A stretch of DNA of 64,000 nt, taken from positions 124,001-188,000 of the forward strand of contig NZ_QBKI01000009.1 of NCBI RefSeq assembly GCF_003054055.1, read 5' to 3'. This DNA comes from Pontibacter mucosus. Its GTDB lineage: Bacteria; Bacteroidota; Bacteroidia; Cytophagales; Hymenobacteraceae. Below the pieces are notes generated by a model. The model had not been told where the DNA came from. It saw only the letters and a list, made by a program, of their open reading frames with translations, and did not search any database. The first letter of the stretch is position 1; every line of letters begins with the position of its first letter. Shown piece by piece: positions 33,228 to 41,955 of the stretch. Both the position numbers and the translations under genes were made by a program.

Positions 33228-33521
33228 TTACTCAAATTCAACTTTATTATATACATAAATAACTGATGCAAGATATAGTACAACACCAACAGCTAAACCA
33301 ATCAAAAGTGCTTTGACCAGGTTTCTATCATTAAACAATGAAAACTGGGCAGCCGCTACTGTTCCAATAAAGCCTACAGCAAAGTATATTGTGCTCATCT
33401 TCTTAGGAGTTAACGCTCTCCCACAAGATTTACAACGCACTGAGGAATTGTTATTTAACAAAAAAGCATGCTTGATTGCTATTTTAGATCTACAAGCAGG
33501 ACATACAAAAGCCTTTCCCAT
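33228..33521 (-). CDS. Zinc-ribbon protein with two membrane helices
   Basis: The 97-residue protein starts with a zinc ribbon (CPAC at 7-10, CKSC at 30-33), followed by two hydrophobic helices (about 45-62 and 68-90, IYFAVGFIGTVAAAQFSLF and LLIGLAVGVVLYLASVIYV). It would sit in the inner membrane with the ribbon in the cytoplasm. It is the first gene of the operon, 41 bases before the secreted peptide gene, and has a good candidate promoter upstream. Function unknown; a regulatory or immunity role is possible. Confidence 0.72.
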   Translation of the reverse strand: MGKAFVCPACRSKIAIKHAFLLNNNSSVRCKSCGRALTPKKMSTIYFAVGFIGTVAAAQFSLFNDRNLVKALLIGLAVGVVLYLASVIYVYNKVEFE

Positions 33522-33575
33522 ACCATCAACTCTAATTATAACTAATCTAGGTCATGCGACGCATAAACCTTAAAA

Positions 33576-33607
33576 CAATAATATTAACTATCATTAATAT
33601 ATGCAAA
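33576..33607 (-). promoter_or_regulatory. Candidate Bacteroidota promoter of the peptide operon
   Basis: On the minus strand TTTG (33604-33607) is followed after 20 bases by TATTATTG (33576-33583), close to the Bacteroidota consensus TTTG-N19-21-TANNTTTG. It leaves a leader of roughly 45 bases before the ATG at 33521. Confidence 0.5.
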
Positions 33608-33815
33608 TACGAATATGATTTTTTTAGATTAAAAATTGTTATAAAATACTGACAAACTATAATAAGACTCTCATTATCAAACGCATTTATATTTATTTTG
33701 CGTAATCGTGCTTTATCTGGAAAGAGGAGTACAGCTGATAGAAAATGGTATCAGGTGGATCAGACAATCCTATAAAGATACCTGCTCAGGTTATGAGGAG
33801 GTATATTGTAAAAAA

Positions 33816-33843
33816 AGCCACTGAATTACGTTCAGTGGCTCTT
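33816..33843 (-). terminator. Terminator of the XRE regulator gene
   Basis: AGCCACTGAA (33816-33825) pairs with TTCAGTGGCT (33831-33840); on the minus strand a run of seven T follows. It lies 35 bases behind the stop at 33875. The bases 33608-33815 show no gene. Confidence 0.88.
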
Positions 33844-33874
33844 ACACAAGAATTAAACATATTTATTATATACG

Positions 33875-34279
33875 TTACTTCTGCTCCTTTAGCATCCGCT
33901 CCAACAACTCCACCTTCTCTCGCTCAACTTGTAAAAGACGTTCATAAAGCTCAACTACCTTATCAACAGGATTGAAAGTCGGCTGAATATTTATGGCATT
34001 TATTGTAGAGCTATCCTGGCTAGTAAACGTGTTTGAAACTATATTAAAAGCTGCCTCCTCATCAAAATTCTTGATTGCCTCAGCGGAAACGCCAAGCGCT
34101 TTACCAATCCGCTCCAGTGTCACTTCATCCACCTCCTCTTCCTGCTCGATGCGGGAAATGTTCTGCTGGGTAGTGCCCAGTTCGCTGGCTAGTGCGGATT
34201 GCTTCACTCCCAAAGCGGTCCGCATTCTTCTCACGTGGTCGCCCAGGTGAATCGGTCGTCTTCTGGCTGCTGTTTCCAT
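33875..34279 (-). CDS. XRE-family transcriptional regulator
   Basis: The 134-residue protein has an N-terminal XRE helix-turn-helix (about 12-68: LGDHVRRMRTALGVKQSALA, SELGTTQQNISRIEQEEE, RIGKALGVSAEAIKNF) and a C-terminal coiled coil (VDKVVELYERLLQVEREKVE) that probably drives dimerisation. It ends with its own terminator. A dead relative lies at 27435-27854. It is transcribed in the same direction as, and just upstream of, the peptide operon, which it might control; that is inferred from position. Confidence 0.9.
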   Translation of the reverse strand: METAARRRPIHLGDHVRRMRTALGVKQSALASELGTTQQNISRIEQEEEVDEVTLERIGKALGVSAEAIKNFDEEAAFNIVSNTFTSQDSSTINAINIQPTFNPVDKVVELYERLLQVEREKVELLERMLKEQK

Positions 34280-34324
34280 AAGAACAATATACGATTAATA
34301 TTTGAATTATCCAATTTAATTCTA

Positions 34325-34360
34325 CTTGTATTTCACTCGCTCTCAGTTGTTTAATACAAG
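34325..34360. promoter_or_regulatory. Inverted repeat upstream of the XRE gene
   Basis: CTTGTATT (34325-34332) and AATACAAG (34353-34360) are perfect inverted repeats with centres about 28 bases apart, 46 bases upstream of the XRE start, and a third ATACAAG copy is at 34374-34380. This could be the autoregulatory operator. Confidence 0.4.
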
Positions 34361-35042
34361 CGTACCACATTTCATACAAGTCCTTAACTCCGCATCTTCG
34401 TGCTAGTATCAGGCTGTACCCGATGCTAATATACAGTTTTCAGGCATAATACTTTCTGAATATTTATCCCTGTACTTCCGTCCCTGGCTGAGAGGACAGC
34501 CGGGGCATCAACAGCTACAAATGAAAGAAGCCTCCTCAGAAGGCAGGTCTTAAACAGTATGAACAAAGGCACCTTACTTTCTTTTCTGCACTTCCCTGCC
34601 TCATGGCTGCCCATGAGCCTGTTCCACCTTGGAGCCAATCCCCTGAGCTGGCTCTCTCCGGCAGGTGTAAAGCGCATTGTCAGAAACCTGCCATCCTGTT
34701 GCTGTTTCATTATTCATATCCGCGCCACCAAACCCCTTTATTCCTATGAAAACGCTCAAATTACTCTTCAGGCTCTACGTTCGGTACCTTACCTACCCTC
34801 TCAAAAACCGCCGTTCTCCCTTTCGGTACCCCTACTTCCCGTAGGCTGCACTCCTTTTGATTGCCAGTCCTGGGTCCTCCTCATATCACCCCCGGAGTAA
34901 CTGAACCACTTCTCCCGCTGCCGCCCTAACACCAGACATACGGTAAAATTAGGACGGATGTCACTTTGATTCCCTTACCTCCTGCAGCTCTTTCCCAAGG
35001 GCTGAGAGGAACCCTATTGCCCGACTAAACCAAAAAACACCT
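34361..35042. other. Long intergenic region at the AT-rich/GC-rich border
   Basis: About 680 bases with no convincing gene except a possible 32-codon frame at 34746-34844. Base composition changes from AT-rich to GC-rich in this stretch. It should hold the promoter of the redox operon starting at 35043. Confidence 0.5.
34746..34844 (+). CDS. Possible 32-residue basic peptide
   Basis: ATG at 34746 opens MKTLKLLFRLYVRYLTYPLK and ends RYPYFP at TAG 34842-34844. The peptide is Arg/Tyr-rich and amphipathic. No homologue is known to me; it may be a leader peptide for the operon downstream or chance. Confidence 0.25.
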   Translation: MKTLKLLFRLYVRYLTYPLKNRRSPFRYPYFP

Positions 35043-35372
35043 ATGACAAACGCAAATGAAAACTCTTGCTCGCCAGCACCCGCCGAAATCATACAATCCT
35101 TCTGCTCCCGCTATCCAGAGGAGGCGGTGCAGCTGGAGATACGGCGCTGGTTTATCCTGGCCCTGAAGGCAAACTATGACGGCCTGACCACCGTCCGTAC
35201 CACCAAACTGATTGCCTTCTACGAGCAGCTGAAAACTGTACTCTCCGCCCTGTACCGGCTGACAGAAGAGCCTGACACGCCGCCCTCCCTGGCCCTGGCG
35301 CTGGAGGAGCTGAGTCAGTACCTGAGCCCAAACTGGATGCTGTTGGTCGCACCGCCGGAAGAAGACTGGTAG
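35043..35372 (+). CDS. Unknown protein at the head of the redox operon, 109 residues
   Basis: The acidic, all-helical-looking protein (LEIRRWFILALKANYDGLTT, KLIAFYEQLKTVLSALYRLT) has no recognised domain, signal peptide or membrane helix. It is followed by the TlpA-like gene at 50 bases on the same strand, so it is probably the first gene of that operon. Small helical proteins of this kind are found upstream of TlpA/SusC genes in related bacteria, as far as I recall; function unknown. Confidence 0.6.
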   Translation: MTNANENSCSPAPAEIIQSFCSRYPEEAVQLEIRRWFILALKANYDGLTTVRTTKLIAFYEQLKTVLSALYRLTEEPDTPPSLALALEELSQYLSPNWMLLVAPPEEDW

Positions 35373-35421
35373 CCCCGCCTGCCGCATCACCCCTATACCG
35401 CAACCTAATTAATTATATACT

Positions 35422-36783
35422 ATGCTAATCATTTCTATACCCAGGCCTGCCATGGCCCTGCTGGGCATTTCCCTGCTATGGCTCGCGCAACTGTTTCTCG
35501 ATCCGGGCAAAGCCATAGCCCAGGCTTCCCCACCCCCTGCCGGACTGACCACCGGAGACCCGGTGCCGGAGGTGCACCTGACCAATATCTACCAGGCCCC
35601 CTATACAGAGGCAAAGCTCTCCGATTACCAGGGCAAGCTCCTACTGCTCGACTTCTGGGCTACCTGGTGCGCCCCCTGCATCCAATCCCTCCACAAACTT
35701 GACTCTCTGCAGCAGCAGTTCGGGGAGGCCCTGGTCGTCTTGCCTGTCACGGACGAGCCTTTGAGCAAAGTCGCCCCCTTCTGGCAGAAGCGTGGCTGGC
35801 GCCTGCCCACCATCACCTCCGACACCGTGCTGCGCCGCCTCTTTCCACACCAGGCCATCCCCCACCAGGTGTGGATCCGGGATGGACGGGTGCTGGCCAT
35901 CACAGGAGGCGAGTACGCCACCGCCGCCAACATCCGCACGGCCCTCTCCGGCAAGAGCTTTCAGTTCAAGGCCAAACAGGAAGTCCAACTGGAAAAGGAC
36001 AAGCCGATCTTCATCAACGGCAACGGCGGGGCAGGCGAGCAGCTGCTCTACCAATCGGTCCTCTCCACCCGCCTGCCCGCCGATATCGGCGGTGACGCTC
36101 GCCGGAAGGACCGCATCCTGGCTTACAACCTGCCACTCCCGGCACTCTACTTAGTGGCCTACAGCGATGTCTTTCGCTTCCATGACCAGGAAAACCGCCT
36201 GCTGCTCGAAGTTTCCGACTCCCTTCGCCAGCGCCTGACAGGGGAAAATTTCGAGACACTGACCGGAGACTATGCCACCGATGCTCCTTTCCTGCGCTGG
36301 ATGGAGGAGAACCAATACTGCTACAGCCTCATCCTCCCGCAGGAACAGCCACGGGAAGTGCTCAACGGTATCATGCGCGAGGACCTGAACCGCCTCTTCG
36401 GACAGTACCTGGGGATTCATGGCTCCCTGCAGCGCCGCAAGGTGGACTGCCTGGTGCTGGTGCGCACCTCCCGGAAAGACCTGCTGGCCACGAAGGGCAC
36501 TCCCCGGCAACGAGTTTCTGACGACGAGACGTTTGCCCTGCAGAACAGCCCCTTTGCTCATTTGCTGAGCCGCCTGCAGTACGAATACATGCGGCAGCCC
36601 CTGCCCATCGTGGACGAGACCGGTTACACGGGCAACATCGACATCCGCCTGCCCAGGCCCCTGAGCAACCTGGAACAGCTACGGGCAGCCCTGCAAGCCT
36701 ACGGCCTGGACCTGCGCCCGGCCCGCCGCAAACTCGACATGCTGGTCATTTCTGAGCTAAAGCAACAGCCCGCCTCCAGGTAG
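35422..36783 (+). CDS. TlpA-like thioredoxin protein with extra C-terminal domain
   Basis: The 453-residue protein starts with a signal peptide or N-terminal anchor (MALLGISLLWLAQLFLD), then a TlpA/ResA-type thioredoxin domain (about 38-175) with WATWCAPC (C83, C86) and a cis-Pro loop at AIPHQVWI. The C-terminal 270 residues are not typical TlpA; the end, with PLPIVDETGYTGNIDIRLPR and LRAALQAYGLDLRPARRKLD, resembles the DUF3738-like domain. It works in the periplasm, likely reduced by the DsbD encoded in the same operon. Confidence 0.85.
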   Translation: MLIISIPRPAMALLGISLLWLAQLFLDPGKAIAQASPPPAGLTTGDPVPEVHLTNIYQAPYTEAKLSDYQGKLLLLDFWATWCAPCIQSLHKLDSLQQQFGEALVVLPVTDEPLSKVAPFWQKRGWRLPTITSDTVLRRLFPHQAIPHQVWIRDGRVLAITGGEYATAANIRTALSGKSFQFKAKQEVQLEKDKPIFINGNGGAGEQLLYQSVLSTRLPADIGGDARRKDRILAYNLPLPALYLVAYSDVFRFHDQENRLLLEVSDSLRQRLTGENFETLTGDYATDAPFLRWMEENQYCYSLILPQEQPREVLNGIMREDLNRLFGQYLGIHGSLQRRKVDCLVLVRTSRKDLLATKGTPRQRVSDDETFALQNSPFAHLLSRLQYEYMRQPLPIVDETGYTGNIDIRLPRPLSNLEQLRAALQAYGLDLRPARRKLDMLVISELKQQPASR

Positions 36784-36861
36784 CCCTGCCCTCACTTGGG
36801 TGGGCCCGATGCCTCCTGACCAAAGGAAAACTATTTCTACATCTATAAACCTTAAAACCTG

Positions 36862-39800
36862 ATGAAACGAAGTTTATCATTGCTTATCCTCCTCCTGGCC
36901 CCTGCCTGCCTGTATGCGCAGCAGCGCCTGGAAGGCACGGTGCGTGCAGGCAGGGATGCCACCCCGCTCGAAGGGGTCGCCGTCCTGCTCAAAAGCGGCC
37001 GTGCCGGCACCACCACCGACGCCGCCGGCAGCTTCTCGCTGCCCGTCGCCAGCCTACCCGATACGCTGCTGGTCACCCTGCTGGGTTTTGAGTCCCGACA
37101 GCTTCCGCTGGCCTCCCTTCCTGCCGCTCCCCTGCAGCTCACACTCATCGAGCGCAGCACCGGCCTGAAAGAGGTCACCGTCGTCTCCACCGGCTACCAG
37201 GACATCCCGCAGGAGCGGGCTACAGGCTCCTTTACCCAGGTGGACCGCGAGCTGTTGAACCGCAGTACCAGCCCAGACCTGGTCAGCCGCCTCGAGGGTG
37301 TCACCAACAGCCTGGCATTTGACCGCCGCGGCATGTACGGCGAGCGCACCGACAGCAAACCCGCGCTGCGGATAAGGGGCCTGAGCACCCTCTACGCCAA
37401 CAAAGCGCCGCTGATCATAGTGGACAACTTCCCTTACGAAGGGGACATCGCCAATATCAACCCCAACGACGTGGAGAGCGTGACCGTCCTCAAAGACGCG
37501 GCGGCCGCTTCCATCTGGGGTGCTCGTGCCGGGAACGGAGTAATTGTCATCACCACCCGGCGCGGGGGCTACGGGCAAAAAACCCAGGTATCCTTCCAAA
37601 CGAGTGTGCAGCGAACCGACAAACCGGACCTGCACTACAGCCGCAGCTTCCTGCCGGCCAATGACTTCCTCGACATCGAGCGCCTGCTCTTTGAGAAGGG
37701 CTTTTACCCGGAGAACGACCGCAGAACGCTTTCCCCGGCTGTGGAGACCTGGATTCAGGAGCGGGAAGGCCTGCTGTCGGCCGAGGAGGCAGGCGCCCGC
37801 ATCAACGCCATGCGCCAGGTGGATGTGCGCGACGAGGCCCTCCAGCACCTCTACCGGCCGGGCCTGCACCAGCAGTATGCCCTGAACCTCAACGGAGGCG
37901 GGAACACCTACCGCTATTACCTCTCCGCCGGCTATGACCGGGGACTTTCCAGCCTCATCGGCAACGAGGACCGCCGCGTGACCCTCACTAGCCAGAACAC
38001 CCTGCGTCCCCTGCCCAACCTGGAGCTCAGCGCGGGACTTACCTACACCGGGCGTGAGGCAGAAGAGAACGGGCTGGGCATCAGTGGGCTGAGCACGGCC
38101 GGCTGGACCAACATCTACCCTTATGCGCAGCTGGCCGACGCGCAGGGCAACGCCCTGCCCATCGTGCGGGACTATCGCAACGCCTATACCTCCCAGGCAG
38201 CAGAAATGGGTCTGCTGGACTGGCAGTTCCGCCCCCTGGACGAGCTCCGGTTGCGCGACAAAACCAGCACGGCTACCGAAACGCGTCTGAACGGCAGTCT
38301 GGCTTATGAGCTGCTGCCCAGCCTGAAAGCGCGCGCCCTCTACCAATACAAGCAGCTGGGTAACCGCACCACGGACCTCAACAGCGTGGATACCTATTAT
38401 GCCCGTAATCTTATCAACCGCTACACCCAGGCGGATGGTACCCGCATCATTCCCGTGGGAGGCATTCTATCGGAGTGGGGCAACAGCCAGGCAACGCACT
38501 CCGGACGCCTGCAGCTGGACTATGCCCATGCCTTGGGCAAGCAGGGATACCTGAGTGCGCTTGGTGGCGCCGAAGTGCGGCAGAACCGCCAGTTCAGCAA
38601 CCCTCACGCCATTCTTTACGGCTATAACCCTGAGGTGGCACAGGGGCAGACGGCCTTGGATTACCTCTCTTTTTACAGGACCCGCCCCACCTCTTCGGCC
38701 CGTATCCCCTCTCCGGATGCCAGGCGCACCGAATACACCGACCGCTATGTCTCTTACTACGCCAATGCCTCCTATGTCTTACGTGGCCGCTATACCTTGT
38801 CGGCCAGCAGCCGCTGGGATGCCTCCAACCTCTATGGGGTAAAGACCAACCAAAAGGGCGTGCCACTGTGGTCCGCCGGCCTGAGCTGGCTGGTGAGCGA
38901 GGAAAGCTTCCTGCACCTGGACTGGCTCTCCCTGCTGAAGCTGCGCGCCACTTACGGACTGGCCGGTAATACCGAAAAGGGCGTCACTGCCTTTCCTACC
39001 GTGAGCTATGTCTCGGCAGATCTCCTGAGCCGCCTGCCCTTTGCCATCCTGCGCAGCGCGGGCAACCCCCAGCTCCGATGGGAGAAGACCGCCACGCTCA
39101 ATGCCGGGCTGGACTTCGGCTTCTTCCGTGACCGCCTGTCCGGCAGCCTGGAATATTACCGCAAGCAGGGCTCAGACCTACTGGGCGACAGGTTCATCGA
39201 CCCCACCTCCGGCATCATCTCCGGACAAGACGGTTTTGTGCGAAACCGTGTCAACTATGCCGACGTGCGCACCACCGGCTGGGACCTGGCGCTACGGTCT
39301 GACAACCTCACCGGCGCCCTCGGATGGCAGACGCACATGCTGCTAAGCCAGGTGCGGAGCCAGGTCACCGGCTATGAGGAAAGGCAGCGCCCTGCCGTCA
39401 GCACCAACACCTATTTCTTTGCCAGCCCGCCCCCTGTCGTGGGCAGGCCCATAGAAACCGTGTACAGCTACCCCTGGCATGGGCTCTCTCCCGCCTCGGG
39501 AGACCCGCTCGTGCCAGTGGAAGGGCAGCTGGGCACCAACTACAGCGCTTATCAGCAAAGCCTGACACCGGAGGACCTTGTCTACCACGGCAGCGCCGTG
39601 CCCCGGTGGTTCGGAGGCTTGCGCAATACCTTCACCTGGAAAGGCTTTTCACTCAGCGCCAACCTCACCTGGAAGGCAGGCTACTTCTTCCGCCGCAGCA
39701 GCATCGACTACAGCCTTCTGTTCAACAGTGGAGTGGCACACATTGACTACCGCGACCGCTGGCAGCAGCCCGGGGATGAGGACCGCACCCAGGTACCGTC

Positions 39801-40083
39801 ACTGCCAGCCTCCCTCAACTATAGCCGGGAGAGCTACCATACCTACAGCGAGGCGCTGGTGGAGAAGGGAGACCATGTGCGGCTGCAGGACGTGAACCTG
39901 GCCTACACCTTCGCCGGGCGACAGGACAAGGCCCTGCCCTTCCAACAGCTCAAACTCTTTCTCTACGCCCGGGACCTGGGCATTCTCTGGCGGGTCAATG
40001 GCTATGGCCTGGACCCGGATTATATAAACACCACCTATCCGCCGTCACGCAGCCTGTCTGCCGGCCTGCAGTTAACCTTTTAA
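36862..40083 (+). CDS. SusC/RagA-family TonB-dependent outer-membrane transporter
   Basis: The 1073-residue protein has a signal peptide, a carboxypeptidase-regulatory-like beta domain (about 22-95), a plug domain (VVSTGYQDIPQERATGSFTQ, then NVESV-like VESVTVLKDAAAASIWGARA) and a 22-strand barrel. It has no STN signalling domain. It imports a substrate across the outer membrane with the SusD-like lipoprotein encoded next. Placement between a TlpA-like gene and DsbD genes, not glycan enzymes, suggests a substrate linked to thiol chemistry, metals or peptides rather than polysaccharides. Confidence 0.95.
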   Translation: MKRSLSLLILLLAPACLYAQQRLEGTVRAGRDATPLEGVAVLLKSGRAGTTTDAAGSFSLPVASLPDTLLVTLLGFESRQLPLASLPAAPLQLTLIERSTGLKEVTVVSTGYQDIPQERATGSFTQVDRELLNRSTSPDLVSRLEGVTNSLAFDRRGMYGERTDSKPALRIRGLSTLYANKAPLIIVDNFPYEGDIANINPNDVESVTVLKDAAAASIWGARAGNGVIVITTRRGGYGQKTQVSFQTSVQRTDKPDLHYSRSFLPANDFLDIERLLFEKGFYPENDRRTLSPAVETWIQEREGLLSAEEAGARINAMRQVDVRDEALQHLYRPGLHQQYALNLNGGGNTYRYYLSAGYDRGLSSLIGNEDRRVTLTSQNTLRPLPNLELSAGLTYTGREAEENGLGISGLSTAGWTNIYPYAQLADAQGNALPIVRDYRNAYTSQAAEMGLLDWQFRPLDELRLRDKTSTATETRLNGSLAYELLPSLKARALYQYKQLGNRTTDLNSVDTYYARNLINRYTQADGTRIIPVGGILSEWGNSQATHSGRLQLDYAHALGKQGYLSALGGAEVRQNRQFSNPHAILYGYNPEVAQGQTALDYLSFYRTRPTSSARIPSPDARRTEYTDRYVSYYANASYVLRGRYTLSASSRWDASNLYGVKTNQKGVPLWSAGLSWLVSEESFLHLDWLSLLKLRATYGLAGNTEKGVTAFPTVSYVSADLLSRLPFAILRSAGNPQLRWEKTATLNAGLDFGFFRDRLSGSLEYYRKQGSDLLGDRFIDPTSGIISGQDGFVRNRVNYADVRTTGWDLALRSDNLTGALGWQTHMLLSQVRSQVTGYEERQRPAVSTNTYFFASPPPVVGRPIETVYSYPWHGLSPASGDPLVPVEGQLGTNYSAYQQSLTPEDLVYHGSAVPRWFGGLRNTFTWKGFSLSANLTWKAGYFFRRSSIDYSLLFNSGVAHIDYRDRWQQPGDEDRTQVPSLPASLNYSRESYHTYSEALVEKGDHVRLQDVNLAYTFAGRQDKALPFQQLKLFLYARDLGILWRVNGYGLDPDYINTTYPPSRSLSAGLQLTF

Positions 40084-40094
40084 ACTTTTGTTCT

Positions 40095-41474
40095 ATGAAA
40101 CCTATCTACTTATATGTCTGGGCCCTCTGCCTCCTATCGCTGGCGGTGCTGCCTTCCTGCGAAAAGGAGTTCCTCGAACTCAAACCTGACAAGACCCTGG
40201 TGGTGCCCTCCACCCTGGAAGACCTGCAGGCCCTGCTGGACCATGGGGCCGTCATGTACACAGGCACCTCCCATGCCCTCGCGGAATTCGGCTCCGATGA
40301 CTATTATGTCTCCTCGGCTACCTGGCAGCTGCTGCCCCGGCCGGAGGAGAAGAACGGTTACCTCTGGGCCCGGGAGGTTTACGAAGGCCGTCCGGTGAAC
40401 GACTGGGATTACGCCTACCGGCGCATCCTCTACGCCAACACCGCGCTGGAGGGACTCAGCAAACTTCAGCCGCCTCCCGCGCAGCAGGAGGCCTGGAACC
40501 AGGCCAGGGGGATGGCCCTCTTCCACCGCGGCTGGGCCTTCTTCCAGCTCGCGCAGCTCTTTGCCAAGCCCTACGATGCGGCCACCGCAGCGCAGGACCC
40601 GGGTATTCCGCTCCGCCTCTCGCCTGACGTGGAGGCTGTGCCAACGCGCCAGTCCGTCGCAGAAACCTACCGCCAGATACTCGAGGATCTCCAAGCCGCC
40701 GAAGCCCTCCTGCCCGACCACCCCATCGTGCCGCACCGCCCCGGCAAGGCAGCTGCCCGCCAGGTGCTGGCCCGCGCCTACCTGCAATTAGGGGACTTTG
40801 CGCAGGCCCTGGACGCCACGGAGGGTGCCCTGCAGCTTTCCGGTGATTTAATCGATTACAACGCACTGGACACCAGCGCCCCCTTTCCCTTCCCCCCCGA
40901 TGGAGAGGGAAACCCGGAAATCGTCTTTTACAGCAGTCAGTTCGCCCTGGAAATCCTCTATGCCGGGCGGGTACAGGTAGACTCCCTGCTGTACCGGACC
41001 TACGACACGCTGGATCTGCGCCGCAAGGCCTTCTTTTATTACGAAGGGGACAAGCTCACCTTCAAAGGGTCCTTTGAGGGAGCCGCCCATTTATCCACGG
41101 CCCTCACCACCGGGGAGCTGTACCTGACCAAAGCCGAGTGCCTGGCCCGGCTGGATCAGCCCGAAGAGGCCCTGCACACCCTCAACCGGTTGCTGGAGCG
41201 CCGCTATGTGGCAGGCTCCTTTGCCCCTCTTACCACCGACAATACCCCGGACGTGCTCGGACGCATCCTGGAGGAGCGCCGGAAGGAGCTGCTCTTCCGG
41301 GGAGTGCGCTGGCAGGACCTGCGCCGCCTCAACAAAGATCCGCGCTTTGCCAAAACCCTGGTACGCGTAATCGAGGGCAGGCGCTACGAGCTGCCGCCCA
41401 ACGACCCGCGCTACGTGTGGCCCATCCCCGACAACGTTGTACAGGCCAGCGGTCTGCCCCAGAATCCCCGTTAA
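40095..41474 (+). CDS. SusD/RagB-family lipoprotein
   Basis: The 459-residue protein carries a lipoprotein signal ending at Cys22 (LAVLPSC), followed by the EKEFLELKPDKTLVVPSTLE start of SusD proteins. TPR-like helices (ALFHRGWAFFQLAQLFAKPY) and the C-terminal RRKELLFRGVRWQDLRRLNK and YVWPIPDNVVQASG match RagB/SusD. It is the surface lid of the SusC transporter encoded 11 bases upstream. It is shorter than most glycan SusDs (about 500-600), in line with a different substrate. Confidence 0.94.
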   Translation: MKPIYLYVWALCLLSLAVLPSCEKEFLELKPDKTLVVPSTLEDLQALLDHGAVMYTGTSHALAEFGSDDYYVSSATWQLLPRPEEKNGYLWAREVYEGRPVNDWDYAYRRILYANTALEGLSKLQPPPAQQEAWNQARGMALFHRGWAFFQLAQLFAKPYDAATAAQDPGIPLRLSPDVEAVPTRQSVAETYRQILEDLQAAEALLPDHPIVPHRPGKAAARQVLARAYLQLGDFAQALDATEGALQLSGDLIDYNALDTSAPFPFPPDGEGNPEIVFYSSQFALEILYAGRVQVDSLLYRTYDTLDLRRKAFFYYEGDKLTFKGSFEGAAHLSTALTTGELYLTKAECLARLDQPEEALHTLNRLLERRYVAGSFAPLTTDNTPDVLGRILEERRKELLFRGVRWQDLRRLNKDPRFAKTLVRVIEGRRYELPPNDPRYVWPIPDNVVQASGLPQNPR

Positions 41475-41490
41475 TCTTAACCCAACGATT

Positions 41491-41955
41491 ATGTCTTCTA
41501 TAAAATGTAGTTTCTTCCTCCTGTGCTGGCTGCTCCTTCCGTGGGGCGGCCAGGCACAGGACCTGCCGCCCGTCACGTGGACCTTCCAGGCCGAGCAGGT
41601 GTCGCCTCAAACCTATAAGGTGCTGCTGACCGCAACCATGGAGCGCCCCTGGTCCATCTACTCGCAGGATACCCCGGAAGGTGGGCCACTCCCCACGACC
41701 ATTGCCTTTCACCCCAATCCCCTGATCTTGCCGCAGGGCAGCATCAGGGAGATAGGCACGCGCCACCGGAAGCAGGACAGTACTTTTGGCGTGGAAGTGT
41801 ATTACTACCGCCACACGGTCACCTTTGAGCAGCAGGTGCGTCTGCGCAGCAACGTCACCACCGCCCTGTCAGGCATCGTGGAGTTCATGGCCTGTGACGA
41901 CACGCGCTGCCTCCCGCCGCAGACCGTCGCGTTCACTATACCGTTGGAAAGATGA
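41491..41955 (+). CDS. DsbD N-terminal-domain-like periplasmic protein
   Basis: From the ATG at 41491 the 154-residue product has a signal peptide (FFLLCWLLLPWGGQAQ) and one immunoglobulin-like domain of the DsbD-alpha type (EQQVRLRSNVTTALSGIVEF, then MACDDTRCLPP with two cysteines). The CxxxxC-like pair C-D-D-T-R-C is the site that in DsbD passes electrons to periplasmic partners. It overlaps the start of the full DsbD gene by four bases. A free second alpha domain beside DsbD is usual in Bacteroidota. Confidence 0.85.
   Translation: MSSIKCSFFLLCWLLLPWGGQAQDLPPVTWTFQAEQVSPQTYKVLLTATMERPWSIYSQDTPEGGPLPTTIAFHPNPLILPQGSIREIGTRHRKQDSTFGVEVYYYRHTVTFEQQVRLRSNVTTALSGIVEFMACDDTRCLPPQTVAFTIPLER

Noticed and set aside
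34559..34900. 113-codon plus-strand frame before the redox operon
   Set aside because: Pro/Ser/Leu-rich with no domain and poor codon pattern; looks like chance in a non-coding region.
37054..38346. 430-codon minus-strand frame inside the first SusC gene
   Set aside because: It is a GC-rich shadow of the plus-strand SusC frame; the product is low in structure and has no domain.
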